64,000 bases of DNA, from NCBI RefSeq assembly GCF_006227205.1, contig NZ_VCNG01000009.1, forward strand, positions 1 through 64,000, read 5' to 3'. Shown here one piece after another: positions 40,853 through 50,200 of the stretch (the stretch's first letter is position 1; the number at the start of each line of letters is the position of its first letter). The position numbers and the translations under genes were made by a program. The stretch is from Pseudomonas sp. ICMP22404. Lineage in GTDB: Bacteria > Pseudomonadota > Gammaproteobacteria > Pseudomonadales > Pseudomonadaceae. A model generated the notes under the pieces. It ran no database searches. It saw only the letters and a program-made list of their open reading frames with translations, and was not told where the DNA came from.

Positions 40853-42514
40853 ATGACCGAGCCAGAAGACCCCAGCCGTGAGCGCCTCAAGCACCACTTT
40901 GCCCAGCGGGTAATTCATCAGGCTCGTCAGATCCTGGAGATATGGCAGCGCCTGCAACGCAGTGAGTGGTCCAGCACCGATCTGTCGGAGCTCAGCGAAG
41001 CCAATCTGCGCCTGCTGCGTTTCGCCGAGCGCTTCGAACAGCCCGAGCATTCCCAACTGGCCCAGGGCATCAGCCAGTCACTGCAAGCGGTGGACGCCAA
41101 TCGCGGGCGGTTGAGCAGCCAACTGATCACCGAAATCAATCGCCTGATGCAGCGCCTGTCCCGTACCGGCCTGCGCCATGGGGACCAGCTCGAACAAACC
41201 TTCCTGCCGCCGTTGCGCAAACCCATCTATGTGTTGCTGCAAGACCATGACCGCGCCGAGCGGCTGGCCAAGCAACTGGAGTTCTTCGGCCTCAGCGCCC
41301 AGGCATTGGAGAGTGTCGCGGCATTCCGCGCCTCGATGATCGAGCGTTTGCCGGCGGCGATTGTCATGGATGTGGATTTCAGTGGCCCCGGCATCGGCCT
41401 GAAACTGGCGGCCGAAGCCCAGCAAGGCCTGGAACAGCCCTTGCCCCTGTTGTTCTTCAGCCTGCTGGAGACCGATACCCCGACACGTCTGGCGGCCGTG
41501 CGCGCCGGCGGACAGGAGTTCCTTACCGGCACCCTCGAGGCCTCGAGCCTGCTGGAAAAGATCGAGGTGCTGACCTGCGTCGCCCAGTACGAACCCTATA
41601 AAGTGCTGATCATCGATGACTCTCGCGCCCAGGCCTTGCACACCGAGCGCCTGCTCAACAGTGCCGGCATCGTGACCCGCACGCTGATCGATCCGATCCA
41701 GGCCATGGCCGAGCTGGCCGATTTCCAGCCGGACCTGATCATTCTCGACATGTACATGCCCGCCTGCACCGGTACGGAGCTGGCGAAGGTGATCCGCCAC
41801 AATGACCGCTACGTCAGCGTACCGATCATCTACTTGTCCGCCGAGGATGACCTGGACAAGCAGCTCGATGCCATGAGCGAGGGTGGCGATGACTTCCTGA
41901 CCAAGCCGATCAAGCCTCGCCACCTGATCACTACGGTGCGCAACCGTGCGGCCCGGGCCCGTAACCTCAAGGCGCGGATGGTGCGTGACAGCCTCACCGG
42001 CCTGTACAACCACACCCATATCCTGCAACTGCTCGAAGACTGCTGCTTCCGCGCCCGCCGCGAAGGCAAGCCCCTGAGCTTCGCCATGCTGGATATCGAC
42101 CATTTCAAACGGGTCAACGACAGCCACGGCCACCCCATGGGCGACCGGGTGATCAAGAGCCTGGCGCTGTTTCTCAAGCAGCGCCTGCGCAAGACCGATT
42201 TCATCGGCCGTTATGGCGGCGAAGAATTCGCCATTGTCATGCCGGACACCAACATCAACGACGCCTGCGCGGTGCTGGATGAAATCCGCCAACGCTTTGC
42301 CGAAATCCACTATCCGGCCCAGCCCCATGACCTGTGGTGCACGTTCAGTGCCGGCCTGGTGGAGATGAGCGAGGACGCCGACAGCCTGATGATGGCCAGC
42401 GAGGCGGATGAAGCGCTGTATCGCGCCAAGCATGCCGGTCGCAACCGGGTACAAAGCGCAAGGCAAAGTGCCACTTTTTCTTCAGAAACGACTGACACAG
42501 TCATAAACCTGTAA
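40853..42514 (+). CDS. gcbA: Diguanylate cyclase with two receiver domains, GcbA type
   Basis: A 553-residue response-regulator cyclase that makes c-di-GMP. A first receiver (about 125-240, Asp173 in VMDVD, partly degenerate) and a second full receiver (about 248-365, Asp299 in LIILDMYMP, Lys in FLTKPIKP) precede a GGDEF domain. The active site is GGEEF at 455-459 and the RKTD inhibitory I-site lies five residues before it, so product feedback is expected. The P. fluorescens and P. aeruginosa orthologues (GcbA, PA4843) promote surface attachment. The upstream gap of 294 bp to DUF2333 holds the divergent promoters. Confidence 0.9.
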   Translation: MTEPEDPSRERLKHHFAQRVIHQARQILEIWQRLQRSEWSSTDLSELSEANLRLLRFAERFEQPEHSQLAQGISQSLQAVDANRGRLSSQLITEINRLMQRLSRTGLRHGDQLEQTFLPPLRKPIYVLLQDHDRAERLAKQLEFFGLSAQALESVAAFRASMIERLPAAIVMDVDFSGPGIGLKLAAEAQQGLEQPLPLLFFSLLETDTPTRLAAVRAGGQEFLTGTLEASSLLEKIEVLTCVAQYEPYKVLIIDDSRAQALHTERLLNSAGIVTRTLIDPIQAMAELADFQPDLIILDMYMPACTGTELAKVIRHNDRYVSVPIIYLSAEDDLDKQLDAMSEGGDDFLTKPIKPRHLITTVRNRAARARNLKARMVRDSLTGLYNHTHILQLLEDCCFRARREGKPLSFAMLDIDHFKRVNDSHGHPMGDRVIKSLALFLKQRLRKTDFIGRYGGEEFAIVMPDTNINDACAVLDEIRQRFAEIHYPAQPHDLWCTFSAGLVEMSEDADSLMMASEADEALYRAKHAGRNRVQSARQSATFSSETTDTVINL

Positions 42515-42566
42515 CTCAAGCGCAATAAATTCAGGCACTTACGATTCTGCCCCCGGTAGACCTTCG

Positions 42567-44513
42567 ATGCGCCTGAAACTGCTGACCAACCTCAATACCC
42601 TGCTTTTATTGGCCGTGTGCCTGGGCCTGGGCGCCACGCTCTGGTGGTCCCAGGCCGCCCTGGAACGTCCTTATCTGTTGATGGAGCGCTACCTGGGTCT
42701 GTCACGGCAATTTCAGGGCGAGGTCACGCGCAACATCGAGGATTACCTGGCCAGCGGCGACGCCTTGCGCCTCAGCGCCGCCAGCCAGGCCCTCGACACT
42801 CTGCAGACAGAACTGGATCAGTTCCCTGGGCAACTGGCCCACACGCTCAGGCCGAGCCTGTCGAGCCTGGATGACTTCAGCAAGACCGACCTGCTGGCCG
42901 CCGGCAAGCTGGCCGGCGACCCCCAGGCCCTGCTGTTGCAGGCCGAACGTGAACTGGGCGCCAACCTGGACCAGCTCGCCCAATATGCCAACGGGGCCCC
43001 GAGTTACCTGCCTTTGTTGTTCAGCGCATCGCAGCACTTGGGGCGACTGTCCCTTGCGCGGGACAAGCTGGTCAGCAGCGGGCGCAGCGAATTGGCCGCC
43101 GATGTCGAGCGGGAACTGGCAAGCATCCGCGCGCAGGCCGAACAACTGGACCGCCTGCCGCTGTTGGGCGTGACAGCCAGCAGCGATTCCGCTGGCGACG
43201 ATTTCGCCGCGCTGATGGGTCTGGAAAATCAGGAAAAAGCCGTCGCCGAAGACGCCGGCATCGCTCTCAAGCGCGAGCTCAACAGCCTGCTCGGACGCTA
43301 CCCTGCGGAGCTGGCGCGCACCCGCGAACTGATCCAGAAGCGCACCGAACTGAGCAATGCCACCCATGTGAAAACCGCGGATGTGCAGCAGGCGATCGAT
43401 GCCCTGGAGCCCGTGGTGCGTGCCCAACACGGGCAGATCCAGGGCGAGGTCCGCTTGATCCAGGGTGTGATGATCGGCTTGATTCTGTTGATCGCACTAC
43501 TCATCGACACCTTGCAACGACGCCTGGCCCGGACCCTGACGCATCTGGCGCCGGCCCTGTCGACCTGGGCCGAAGGCGACTTCAGCCGAGATATCCATGT
43601 AGGCGCCAGCAACCGCGAGCTGCAGGACATCGAAGCGTCACTCAATCGGCTGCGAGCCTATCTGGCGGACCTGGTGGGGACCATTCACCTGAACGCCGAA
43701 CAGGTCGCTGGCAGCAGCCGGACCCTGGCCGAACTCAGCGCGGAGATGCACAGCGGCGCGGAGTATCAGGCCGACGACACGGCGCTGATCCGCGACTCCC
43801 TGGGCGAGCTTGAAGCGACCATTCAGCAAGTGGCCGGCGATGCCAGCCAGGCCGCCGACGCCAGCCGCAGCGCCGGGCATGCCGTGGAACAAGGGCAGAG
43901 AGTCATCGGCCTGAGTCTCACCGGACTGCACGCACTGGTGGGCGAAGTACAAGGCAACGCGCAGATGATCGAACAACTGGCCGAAGAATCGGCCACCATC
44001 GGCGGCGTGCTGACGGTGATTCGCTCGATTGCCGACCAGACCAACCTGCTGGCCCTCAACGCCGCCATCGAAGCCGCCCGCGCCGGGGAGATGGGCCGGG
44101 GTTTTGCGGTCGTGGCCGAGGAGGTCCGTTCCCTGGCCCAACGCACGGCAGGGGCCACGGCCGAAATCCAGACCTTGATCGCTCGTCTGCAATTGGCCGC
44201 GCGCCAGTCAGTCGATGGCATGCGCGCCCAAGTCGAACACGCCGAAGCCACCGCCAACCAGGCACAAGCGGCCGACGGCGCGCTGGATAAAATCGTCGAT
44301 GCCATCCAGACCATCGCCGACACCGCCGTGCGCATCGCCGAAGTCACCGCCCAACAGAGCGGTGCCGTCAGCGAAATCCGCGATCACAGCGAGCGGATTC
44401 ACCAACTGGGTGGGGAAAACCTGCTGCGTATCGGCCAGGGACGGGAACAGGGCGAAAATCTGCTGGTGCTGGGTGGGCGCCTGCATACGGCAGTACAAGC
44501 GTTTCGTGTTTGA
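42567..44513 (+). CDS. ctpL: Methyl-accepting chemotaxis protein, CtpL type
   Basis: A 648-residue chemoreceptor. A membrane helix at about 9-27 and another at about 300-320 (MIGLILLIALLIDTLQRRL) enclose a large helical periplasmic domain of about 270 residues; HAMP follows, then the signalling domain with the hairpin tip ADQTNLLALNAAIEAARAGE near 490. No C-terminal CheR-binding pentapeptide is seen. It has the position of ctpL (PA4844), a low-phosphate and 4-chloroaniline receptor; the ligand here is not known. Confidence 0.85.
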   Translation: MRLKLLTNLNTLLLLAVCLGLGATLWWSQAALERPYLLMERYLGLSRQFQGEVTRNIEDYLASGDALRLSAASQALDTLQTELDQFPGQLAHTLRPSLSSLDDFSKTDLLAAGKLAGDPQALLLQAERELGANLDQLAQYANGAPSYLPLLFSASQHLGRLSLARDKLVSSGRSELAADVERELASIRAQAEQLDRLPLLGVTASSDSAGDDFAALMGLENQEKAVAEDAGIALKRELNSLLGRYPAELARTRELIQKRTELSNATHVKTADVQQAIDALEPVVRAQHGQIQGEVRLIQGVMIGLILLIALLIDTLQRRLARTLTHLAPALSTWAEGDFSRDIHVGASNRELQDIEASLNRLRAYLADLVGTIHLNAEQVAGSSRTLAELSAEMHSGAEYQADDTALIRDSLGELEATIQQVAGDASQAADASRSAGHAVEQGQRVIGLSLTGLHALVGEVQGNAQMIEQLAEESATIGGVLTVIRSIADQTNLLALNAAIEAARAGEMGRGFAVVAEEVRSLAQRTAGATAEIQTLIARLQLAARQSVDGMRAQVEHAEATANQAQAADGALDKIVDAIQTIADTAVRIAEVTAQQSGAVSEIRDHSERIHQLGGENLLRIGQGREQGENLLVLGGRLHTAVQAFRV

Positions 44514-44531
44514 TTGCCAGCGACAACCCCG

Positions 44532-44620
44532 TGTGGGAGCGGGCTTGCTCGCGAAAGCGGTGGGTCAGCTTGCATGGATGTTGGATGTACCGCCGTCTTC
44601 GCGAGCAGGCTCGCTCCCAC
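44532..44620. repeat. Inverted REP doublet between ctpL and aroQ
   Basis: Arms TGTGGGAGCGGGCTTGCTCG and CGAGCAGGCTCGCTCCCAC with a 45-bp spacer containing GGTCAGCTTGCATGGATG, the reverse complement of the spacer motif in the tandem units at 21471. The 301-bp gap also carries the aroQ promoter; the dipZ gene found here in P. aeruginosa is absent. Confidence 0.88.
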
Positions 44621-44814
44621 CCTAGTCCGGGGTGCCTCCACAGGTTCAGGATGGTCTGCGCCGGCATGGGTGACCGGATCTTTAGACATGGTCACAAATT
44701 TCTCGCAAACATCGCTCATCGTGCTGGCTATTGCCGAGAACTGGACAGTCATTAAGGCTTTGCGGCATAGTCGCCGGGTTCTGATACCTGCTCACAGATA
44801 ACAAGGAACAGCAG

Positions 44815-45267
44815 ATGGCGACCCTTTTGGTCCTGCACGGACCCAACCTGAACCTGCTGGGCACCCGTGAACCGGGCGTCTATGGGGCCGTGACACTGGC
44901 CCAGATCAACCAGGACCTGGAGCAGCGAGCCCGCGCCGCAGGCCATCATTTGCTCTATCTGCAAAGCAATGCCGAATATGAATTGATCGACCGCATTCAT
45001 GCCGCCCGTGGCGAAGGCGTGGACTTCATTTTGATCAATCCAGCAGCTTTTACACATACAAGTATCGCATTACGTGACGCGTTGCTGGCGGTGAGCATCC
45101 CATTCATCGAAGTGCATTTGTCCAACGTGCACAAACGCGAACCTTTCCGCCATCACTCTTACTTCTCCGATGTAGCGGTGGGAGTGATCTGCGGCCTTGG
45201 CGCCAGCGGTTACCGACTGGCCCTGGAGGCCGCCCTAGAGCAGCTTGAAAAACAGGCAACAGCTTGA
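44815..45267 (+). CDS. aroQ: Type II 3-dehydroquinate dehydratase
   Basis: A 150-residue dodecameric dehydratase of the shikimate pathway. VLHGPNLNLLGTREPGVYG contains the catalytic Tyr and Arg of the flexible lid; INPAAFTHTSIALRDAL and EVHLSNVHKREPFRH give the substrate-binding and catalytic His. It heads the aroQ-accB-accC cluster, spaced 48 bp from accB. Confidence 0.95.
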   Translation: MATLLVLHGPNLNLLGTREPGVYGAVTLAQINQDLEQRARAAGHHLLYLQSNAEYELIDRIHAARGEGVDFILINPAAFTHTSIALRDALLAVSIPFIEVHLSNVHKREPFRHHSYFSDVAVGVICGLGASGYRLALEAALEQLEKQATA

Positions 45268-45315
45268 ACAACAAGCGTTAAACGCCCCTGACCGACCCTT
45301 GGGAGTTGATGATTC

Positions 45316-45780
45316 ATGGATATCCGTAAAGTTAAGAAACTGATCGAATTGCTGGAAGAGTCCGGCATCGACGAGCTTGAGATCAAGGAAGGCGAAGAGT
45401 CCGTACGTATCAGCCGCCACAGCAAGACGCCAGCCCAGCAGTTCTACGCTCCGGCACCGATGCAGGCTCCGGCCGCCGCTCCAGCGCCAGCCGCACCTGC
45501 TGCCGCCGCCGCTGCTCCAGCCGCTGCCGCCGCTCCAGCGCTCAACGGCACCGTGGCCCGTTCGCCGATGGTAGGTACTTTCTATCGCAAGTCTTCGCCA
45601 ACCTCGCCGTCCTTCGTTGAAGTGGGCCAGACCGTGAAGAAAGGCGACACCCTGTGCATCGTCGAAGCCATGAAGATGATGAACCACATCGAAGCTGAAA
45701 CCAGCGGTGTGATCGAGTCCATCCTCGTTGAAGACGGCCAGCCGGTTGAGTACGACCAACCGCTGTTCACCATCGTTTGA
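45316..45780 (+). CDS. accB: Biotin carboxyl carrier protein of acetyl-CoA carboxylase
   Basis: A 154-residue carrier protein. The N-terminal 40 residues are the AccC-binding region (MDIRKVKKLIELLEESGIDE), residues about 42-78 are an Ala/Pro linker, and the C-terminal biotinyl domain has the biotinylated Lys120 in VEAMKMMN. It shuttles CO2 between AccC and AccAD in fatty acid synthesis. It is cotranscribed with accC (17-bp gap). Confidence 0.97.
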   Translation: MDIRKVKKLIELLEESGIDELEIKEGEESVRISRHSKTPAQQFYAPAPMQAPAAAPAPAAPAAAAAAPAAAAAPALNGTVARSPMVGTFYRKSSPTSPSFVEVGQTVKKGDTLCIVEAMKMMNHIEAETSGVIESILVEDGQPVEYDQPLFTIV

Positions 45781-45797
45781 ACCGCGGAGAGCCTTTG

Positions 45798-47153
45798 ATG
45801 ACTGCGAAGCTGGAAAAAGTCCTGATCGCGAACCGCGGTGAGATCGCTCTGCGGATCCTGCGTGCCTGCAAAGAGATGGGCATCAAGACCGTCGCCGTTT
45901 ACTCCAAGGCCGACAAAGAGCTGATGCACCTGGGCCTGGCAGACGAGTCCGTCTGCATCGGCCCGGCTTCTGCCGCGCACTCCTACCTGCACATCCCGGC
46001 GATCATTGCCGCTGCCGAAGTGACCGGCGCCACCGCCATTCACCCAGGCTACGGGTTCCTGGCGGAAAACGCCGACTTCGCCGAACAGGTCGAGAATTCC
46101 GGTTTTGCCTTCATCGGCCCGAAAGCCGAGACCATCCGCCTGATGGGCGACAAGGTTTCGGCCAAGCACGCCATGATCGCAGCCGGCGTACCGACCGTTC
46201 CGGGTTCCGACGGCCCGCTGCCTGAAGACGAAGAAACCGCTCTGCGCATCGGTCGCGAAGTCGGTTACCCGGTGATCATCAAGGCCGCCGGCGGCGGCGG
46301 TGGTCGCGGCATGCGCGTGGTACACAAGGAAGAAGACCTGATTTCCTCGGCGAAACTGACCCGCTCCGAAGCAGGCGCGGCGTTCGGCAACCCGATGGTC
46401 TACCTGGAAAAATTCCTGACCAACCCACGCCACGTCGAAGTCCAGGTGCTGTCCGACGGCCAAGGCCAGGCCATCCATCTGGGCGACCGCGATTGCTCGC
46501 TGCAACGTCGTCACCAGAAGGTCCTCGAAGAAGCGCCGGCACCGGGCATCGACGAGAAGGCCCGCCAGGAAGTCCTGGCTCGTTGCGTCAAGGCCTGCAT
46601 CGACATCGGCTACCGCGGTGCCGGTACCTTCGAGTTCCTGTACGAGAACGGTCGCTTCTACTTCATCGAAATGAACACCCGTGTTCAGGTGGAGCACCCG
46701 GTTTCGGAAATGGTCACCGGTATCGACATCGTCAAGGAGATGCTCAGCATCGCCGCCGGCAACAAGCTGTCGTTCACCCAGGATGACGTGGTCATCCGCG
46801 GTCACGCGCTGGAATGCCGGATCAATGCCGAAGACCCGAAAACCTTCATGCCAAGCCCAGGCACGGTCAAGCACTTCCATGCACCGGGCGGCAATGGCGT
46901 TCGCGTCGACTCGCACCTGTACAGCGGTTATGCCGTTCCGCCGAACTACGACTCGTTGATCGGCAAGCTGATCACCTACGGGGCGACCCGCGATGAAGCC
47001 ATGGCGCGTATGCGCAATGCGCTGGAAGAAATCGTGGTTGACGGGATCAAGACCAACATCCCGCTGCACCGCGATCTGGTACGTGACAAAGGCTTCTGCG
47101 AAGGCGGCGTCAACATCCATTACCTGGAGCACAAACTGGCCCACGAGGCTTGA
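45798..47153 (+). CDS. accC: Biotin carboxylase subunit of acetyl-CoA carboxylase
   Basis: A 451-residue ATP-grasp enzyme that carboxylates biotin on AccB. It has the N-terminal ANRGEIALRILRACKE, ATP-loop IIKAAGGGGGRGMRVV, the Mg-binding EMNTRVQVEHPV and the C-terminal RINAEDP motif. The ATG at 45798 follows GGAGAG. A strong terminator ends the operon at 47169. Confidence 0.97.
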   Translation: MTAKLEKVLIANRGEIALRILRACKEMGIKTVAVYSKADKELMHLGLADESVCIGPASAAHSYLHIPAIIAAAEVTGATAIHPGYGFLAENADFAEQVENSGFAFIGPKAETIRLMGDKVSAKHAMIAAGVPTVPGSDGPLPEDEETALRIGREVGYPVIIKAAGGGGGRGMRVVHKEEDLISSAKLTRSEAGAAFGNPMVYLEKFLTNPRHVEVQVLSDGQGQAIHLGDRDCSLQRRHQKVLEEAPAPGIDEKARQEVLARCVKACIDIGYRGAGTFEFLYENGRFYFIEMNTRVQVEHPVSEMVTGIDIVKEMLSIAAGNKLSFTQDDVVIRGHALECRINAEDPKTFMPSPGTVKHFHAPGGNGVRVDSHLYSGYAVPPNYDSLIGKLITYGATRDEAMARMRNALEEIVVDGIKTNIPLHRDLVRDKGFCEGGVNIHYLEHKLAHEA

Positions 47154-47168
47154 TGTCCCAAGTGATGT

Positions 47169-47204
47169 AAAAAGACCCCGGTCCGTTGGCCGGGGTCTTT
47201 TTTT
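47169..47204. terminator. Bidirectional terminator between accC and the toxin-like gene
   Basis: Stem AAAGACCCCGG / CCGGGGTCTTT (47171-47181, 47190-47200) with an 8-nt loop, a T-run to 47204 on the plus strand and an A-run before it, so it can end both the accBC transcript and the leftward gene at 47218. Confidence 0.92.
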
Positions 47205-47217
47205 GCCTGCCGACCGA

Positions 47218-50200
47218 TCAGCTCAGCAGCACCGTCGAGAAAGCTTGCGCTTCGATCTGCGCCGAAGTCACCGGCCTCCCCTGCCCAGTGCTGATGGCAC
47301 CGCTGGGATTGGCGACCAGGGGCTCGTTTCGCACGCGCCTCATGAACCCCCGTGCCCGTACCGACACCGGATCGGAGCTCTTTTTCGCTCGCGCCAGCAC
47401 CGGTATGTAGTAGCGTTCGACTTGGCCGCGCCCTGTCTTGAACACCGACGTCACACCACTGCGCAGGTCCAGCGCGACACCATAGGTACTGCCAAAACAA
47501 GAAGAGTACGACCAGTAATCCCACGTGGGTTGCAGGCCCTGGCGCCGCATCGCCGACCTGACCCGCCCGCCGATGTCAGTGCCAGTCAGCCAATCCCCAC
47601 CCACCAGGGTGGCACGGATATCCTTAGCCACTCCGCCCAGACGCTGCGTTATGTCCCGCAGACAGCGTTCGATCAGCGCGCGGATATTGTGATCAAAGTG
47701 AATGACAGCGCCCATTCCGGTGGTCGGGTTGTGCAGCGAAGCGATCACGCAGGTCTGCGCGTTCAGGGAGAACAGATAATTGTCTGCGACGGCCTCGCTG
47801 AACCTCGCCACTACCGCCTCGCCCTGCAACGCGCCCCTTGAGACATCCGGGAAGACATGCCCAGGAAACGCCGCCCGCAAGTCATCCACTCGCCCAAGAT
47901 AAGCCACCTCGCCGTTTCCACCCAGCAAGCCCGGCTTATCGTAGACCCACTTGCCATTCGACATCCTGCGCAGGGGCTCTTGATAAAGCGCCCCGGGATT
48001 CCTGGCATCCACCAGGCGCAGACCGTCAAGAGAGGGATGTTTCTTCACTTGGTAGTACCTGCCTTTATGCTTGATAAAGTAGGTGTCCCGCGGCTGTGAA
48101 ACACTGGACGGGCTACGCCAGGTGCCCTTGAAAATGCCCTCCTCAGTCACCTCCACCAGATTTGCAGGCACTTTCCTGATGGACTGATGCGCCTTGAAGC
48201 GTATGGGTCGTAGCGTTGGATCAGTCTCTTTGGCGGCGGGGGCTGCATGCCTCAAGCGCCGGGCCGACAACGATGCAGGCTTCACCACCTGCCCCAGACG
48301 CCTGACAGCGCCCACGATCTGTAGCCCAAACGCGGCGAACAACGCTCCCCAGGTCGCGAACATCCAATGCCACAGCGCGCTTTCCGTGTCGCCCTGGACA
48401 TGCGCCTCGATGGCCTGCCCGGAACTGACGGTAATGAGGGCGATATCCAGCAGCAGGACAAAAGGGGGATACACCATGCATACCGGCGCAGACGCAAAGA
48501 GTAGGCCCTTGATGACCTGGCCCTCGATCACTTCGATACGGCTGGTGGTGACATCCTCCACATCAGTGATGCTGCGCTCGATATAGGCATCGAACTCGGC
48601 CCGGATGTCGATCACCCGATTGAGTTCGCGCAACGCATCGACGCGAGCACTCGTCGTCGCCAGGGCCACCAGCGAACGCCTTACCTTTTCCCTGGCCGTG
48701 AGCGCCACCCGCCCCACGACATAATCATGCAGTCGTGCAGCGACCCCTCCGGAAAAATCCCGATACCGGCGAAAGGTAACGCCGTCCGGCGCGTCTGGCG
48801 TGTACAGCCAGGATGCACGTTTCGGATCGAAGTAGGTGAAAACGTAAACGCCCAATACGACATGCCCATCGACAGTAAACCTGACCACGCCCTCGCGCCT
48901 CACCAGCGTCCCCGGATATTCAGGGCCCGACACTGCCACCAACTCACCCAGCAGGGTGACTTGCCGGGTGAGCCACCAGAATTCCGAATCGTTCAACAGG
49001 CCCATCCCCTTCGCGACGCGCAGGTCACGGTCCATTCGGATCAGCAGCATGTGGCGGTAGGTATTGCGGCGCTTGATGTAGGCAGGCGAATCGACGTCGA
49101 GGAACCTGGCGCGGGTCTCTGCCCCATAGCGCTCGCCCACATAAGCCCGTCGGATATAGAGCGCCAGCTCGGCACTGCGGACCTGCCCCAGGTCCTGCCC
49201 GACAGAGGAACGCACACCTTTGCGAGGGTCGTCGATACCCGAGTTATCGTCGTATCCATGGATGACCAGATCCAGCAGGCTCGCGGTCTTCGTGTTACGG
49301 CCCGCGAGCCCCGGGCTGTAGTCGATGAGGATCGTCGCGGGATCCACCGACTCAAGTACGCCCCTGCTGCGCAGGTAAGGCGTGATCGCCTGGGCGACGG
49401 TGCGCTTGGCGAAGTCCACGAAGACTTCGAAGTCCGCAAGCAGCTCGTTGAATGCCCGCTGATGCAGCAGGAGCTCCTGACTCAAACTGCTGATGTTTCG
49501 ACGGGAATCAAGCGGCAGTGCAGCGTACCAGCGAGGCGACTCGTCCAACTGCACCTGCGCCAGGTTATGGGCCAACCCCATGGCCACGGCGTCTTCCAGG
49601 CACGCCCTGAATCCCGTCGCTCCGGCCCTTAGATCCTTGCCCATGTCCCATGAAATCGGCTTGTCCATCACACGGGCAAAGTATTCCCGAGCCACATCGC
49701 GATCATTCGGGGACAGCTGCTGCACCAGGTATTCGCGCCCTGCCTCATTTCGGGTCCATGCGCCGATTTCCACACTCACGGCCCACAGCGACGGCAACTC
49801 GATCCACTCCTGGCCATCGGGCTTGGCGGGCGCATACAGCAATAGGTCACCCTGCATGTCGTCGCGGAAAAACAGCAGCAGATCGGCGCATCGCAAGCCG
49901 TTTGGCAGTGCCAGGCCGGTGACATGCAGCGGGCTGGCGGACAGGACCGACGCCTCGCCGTCCCAGAGGGCTTTGACCGCGTCATGATTGACCGCCTTCA
50001 GATGACCCGCGCAACGCGCAATGAATGCGCTTTGCTGCAGTCGGGCCGTCAGCCAATCGAACATGGCGGGCTTCAGATCAGCCCGACCATATCGATCGGT
50101 CAGCGCTTGCAAGTACCCGGCAGGCGCATCCACATCCGCCAACAAACGGCTGACGAACGCCGATGAAAGGGGCTGATTGCGCAGCATCGCGCCGTTTTCC

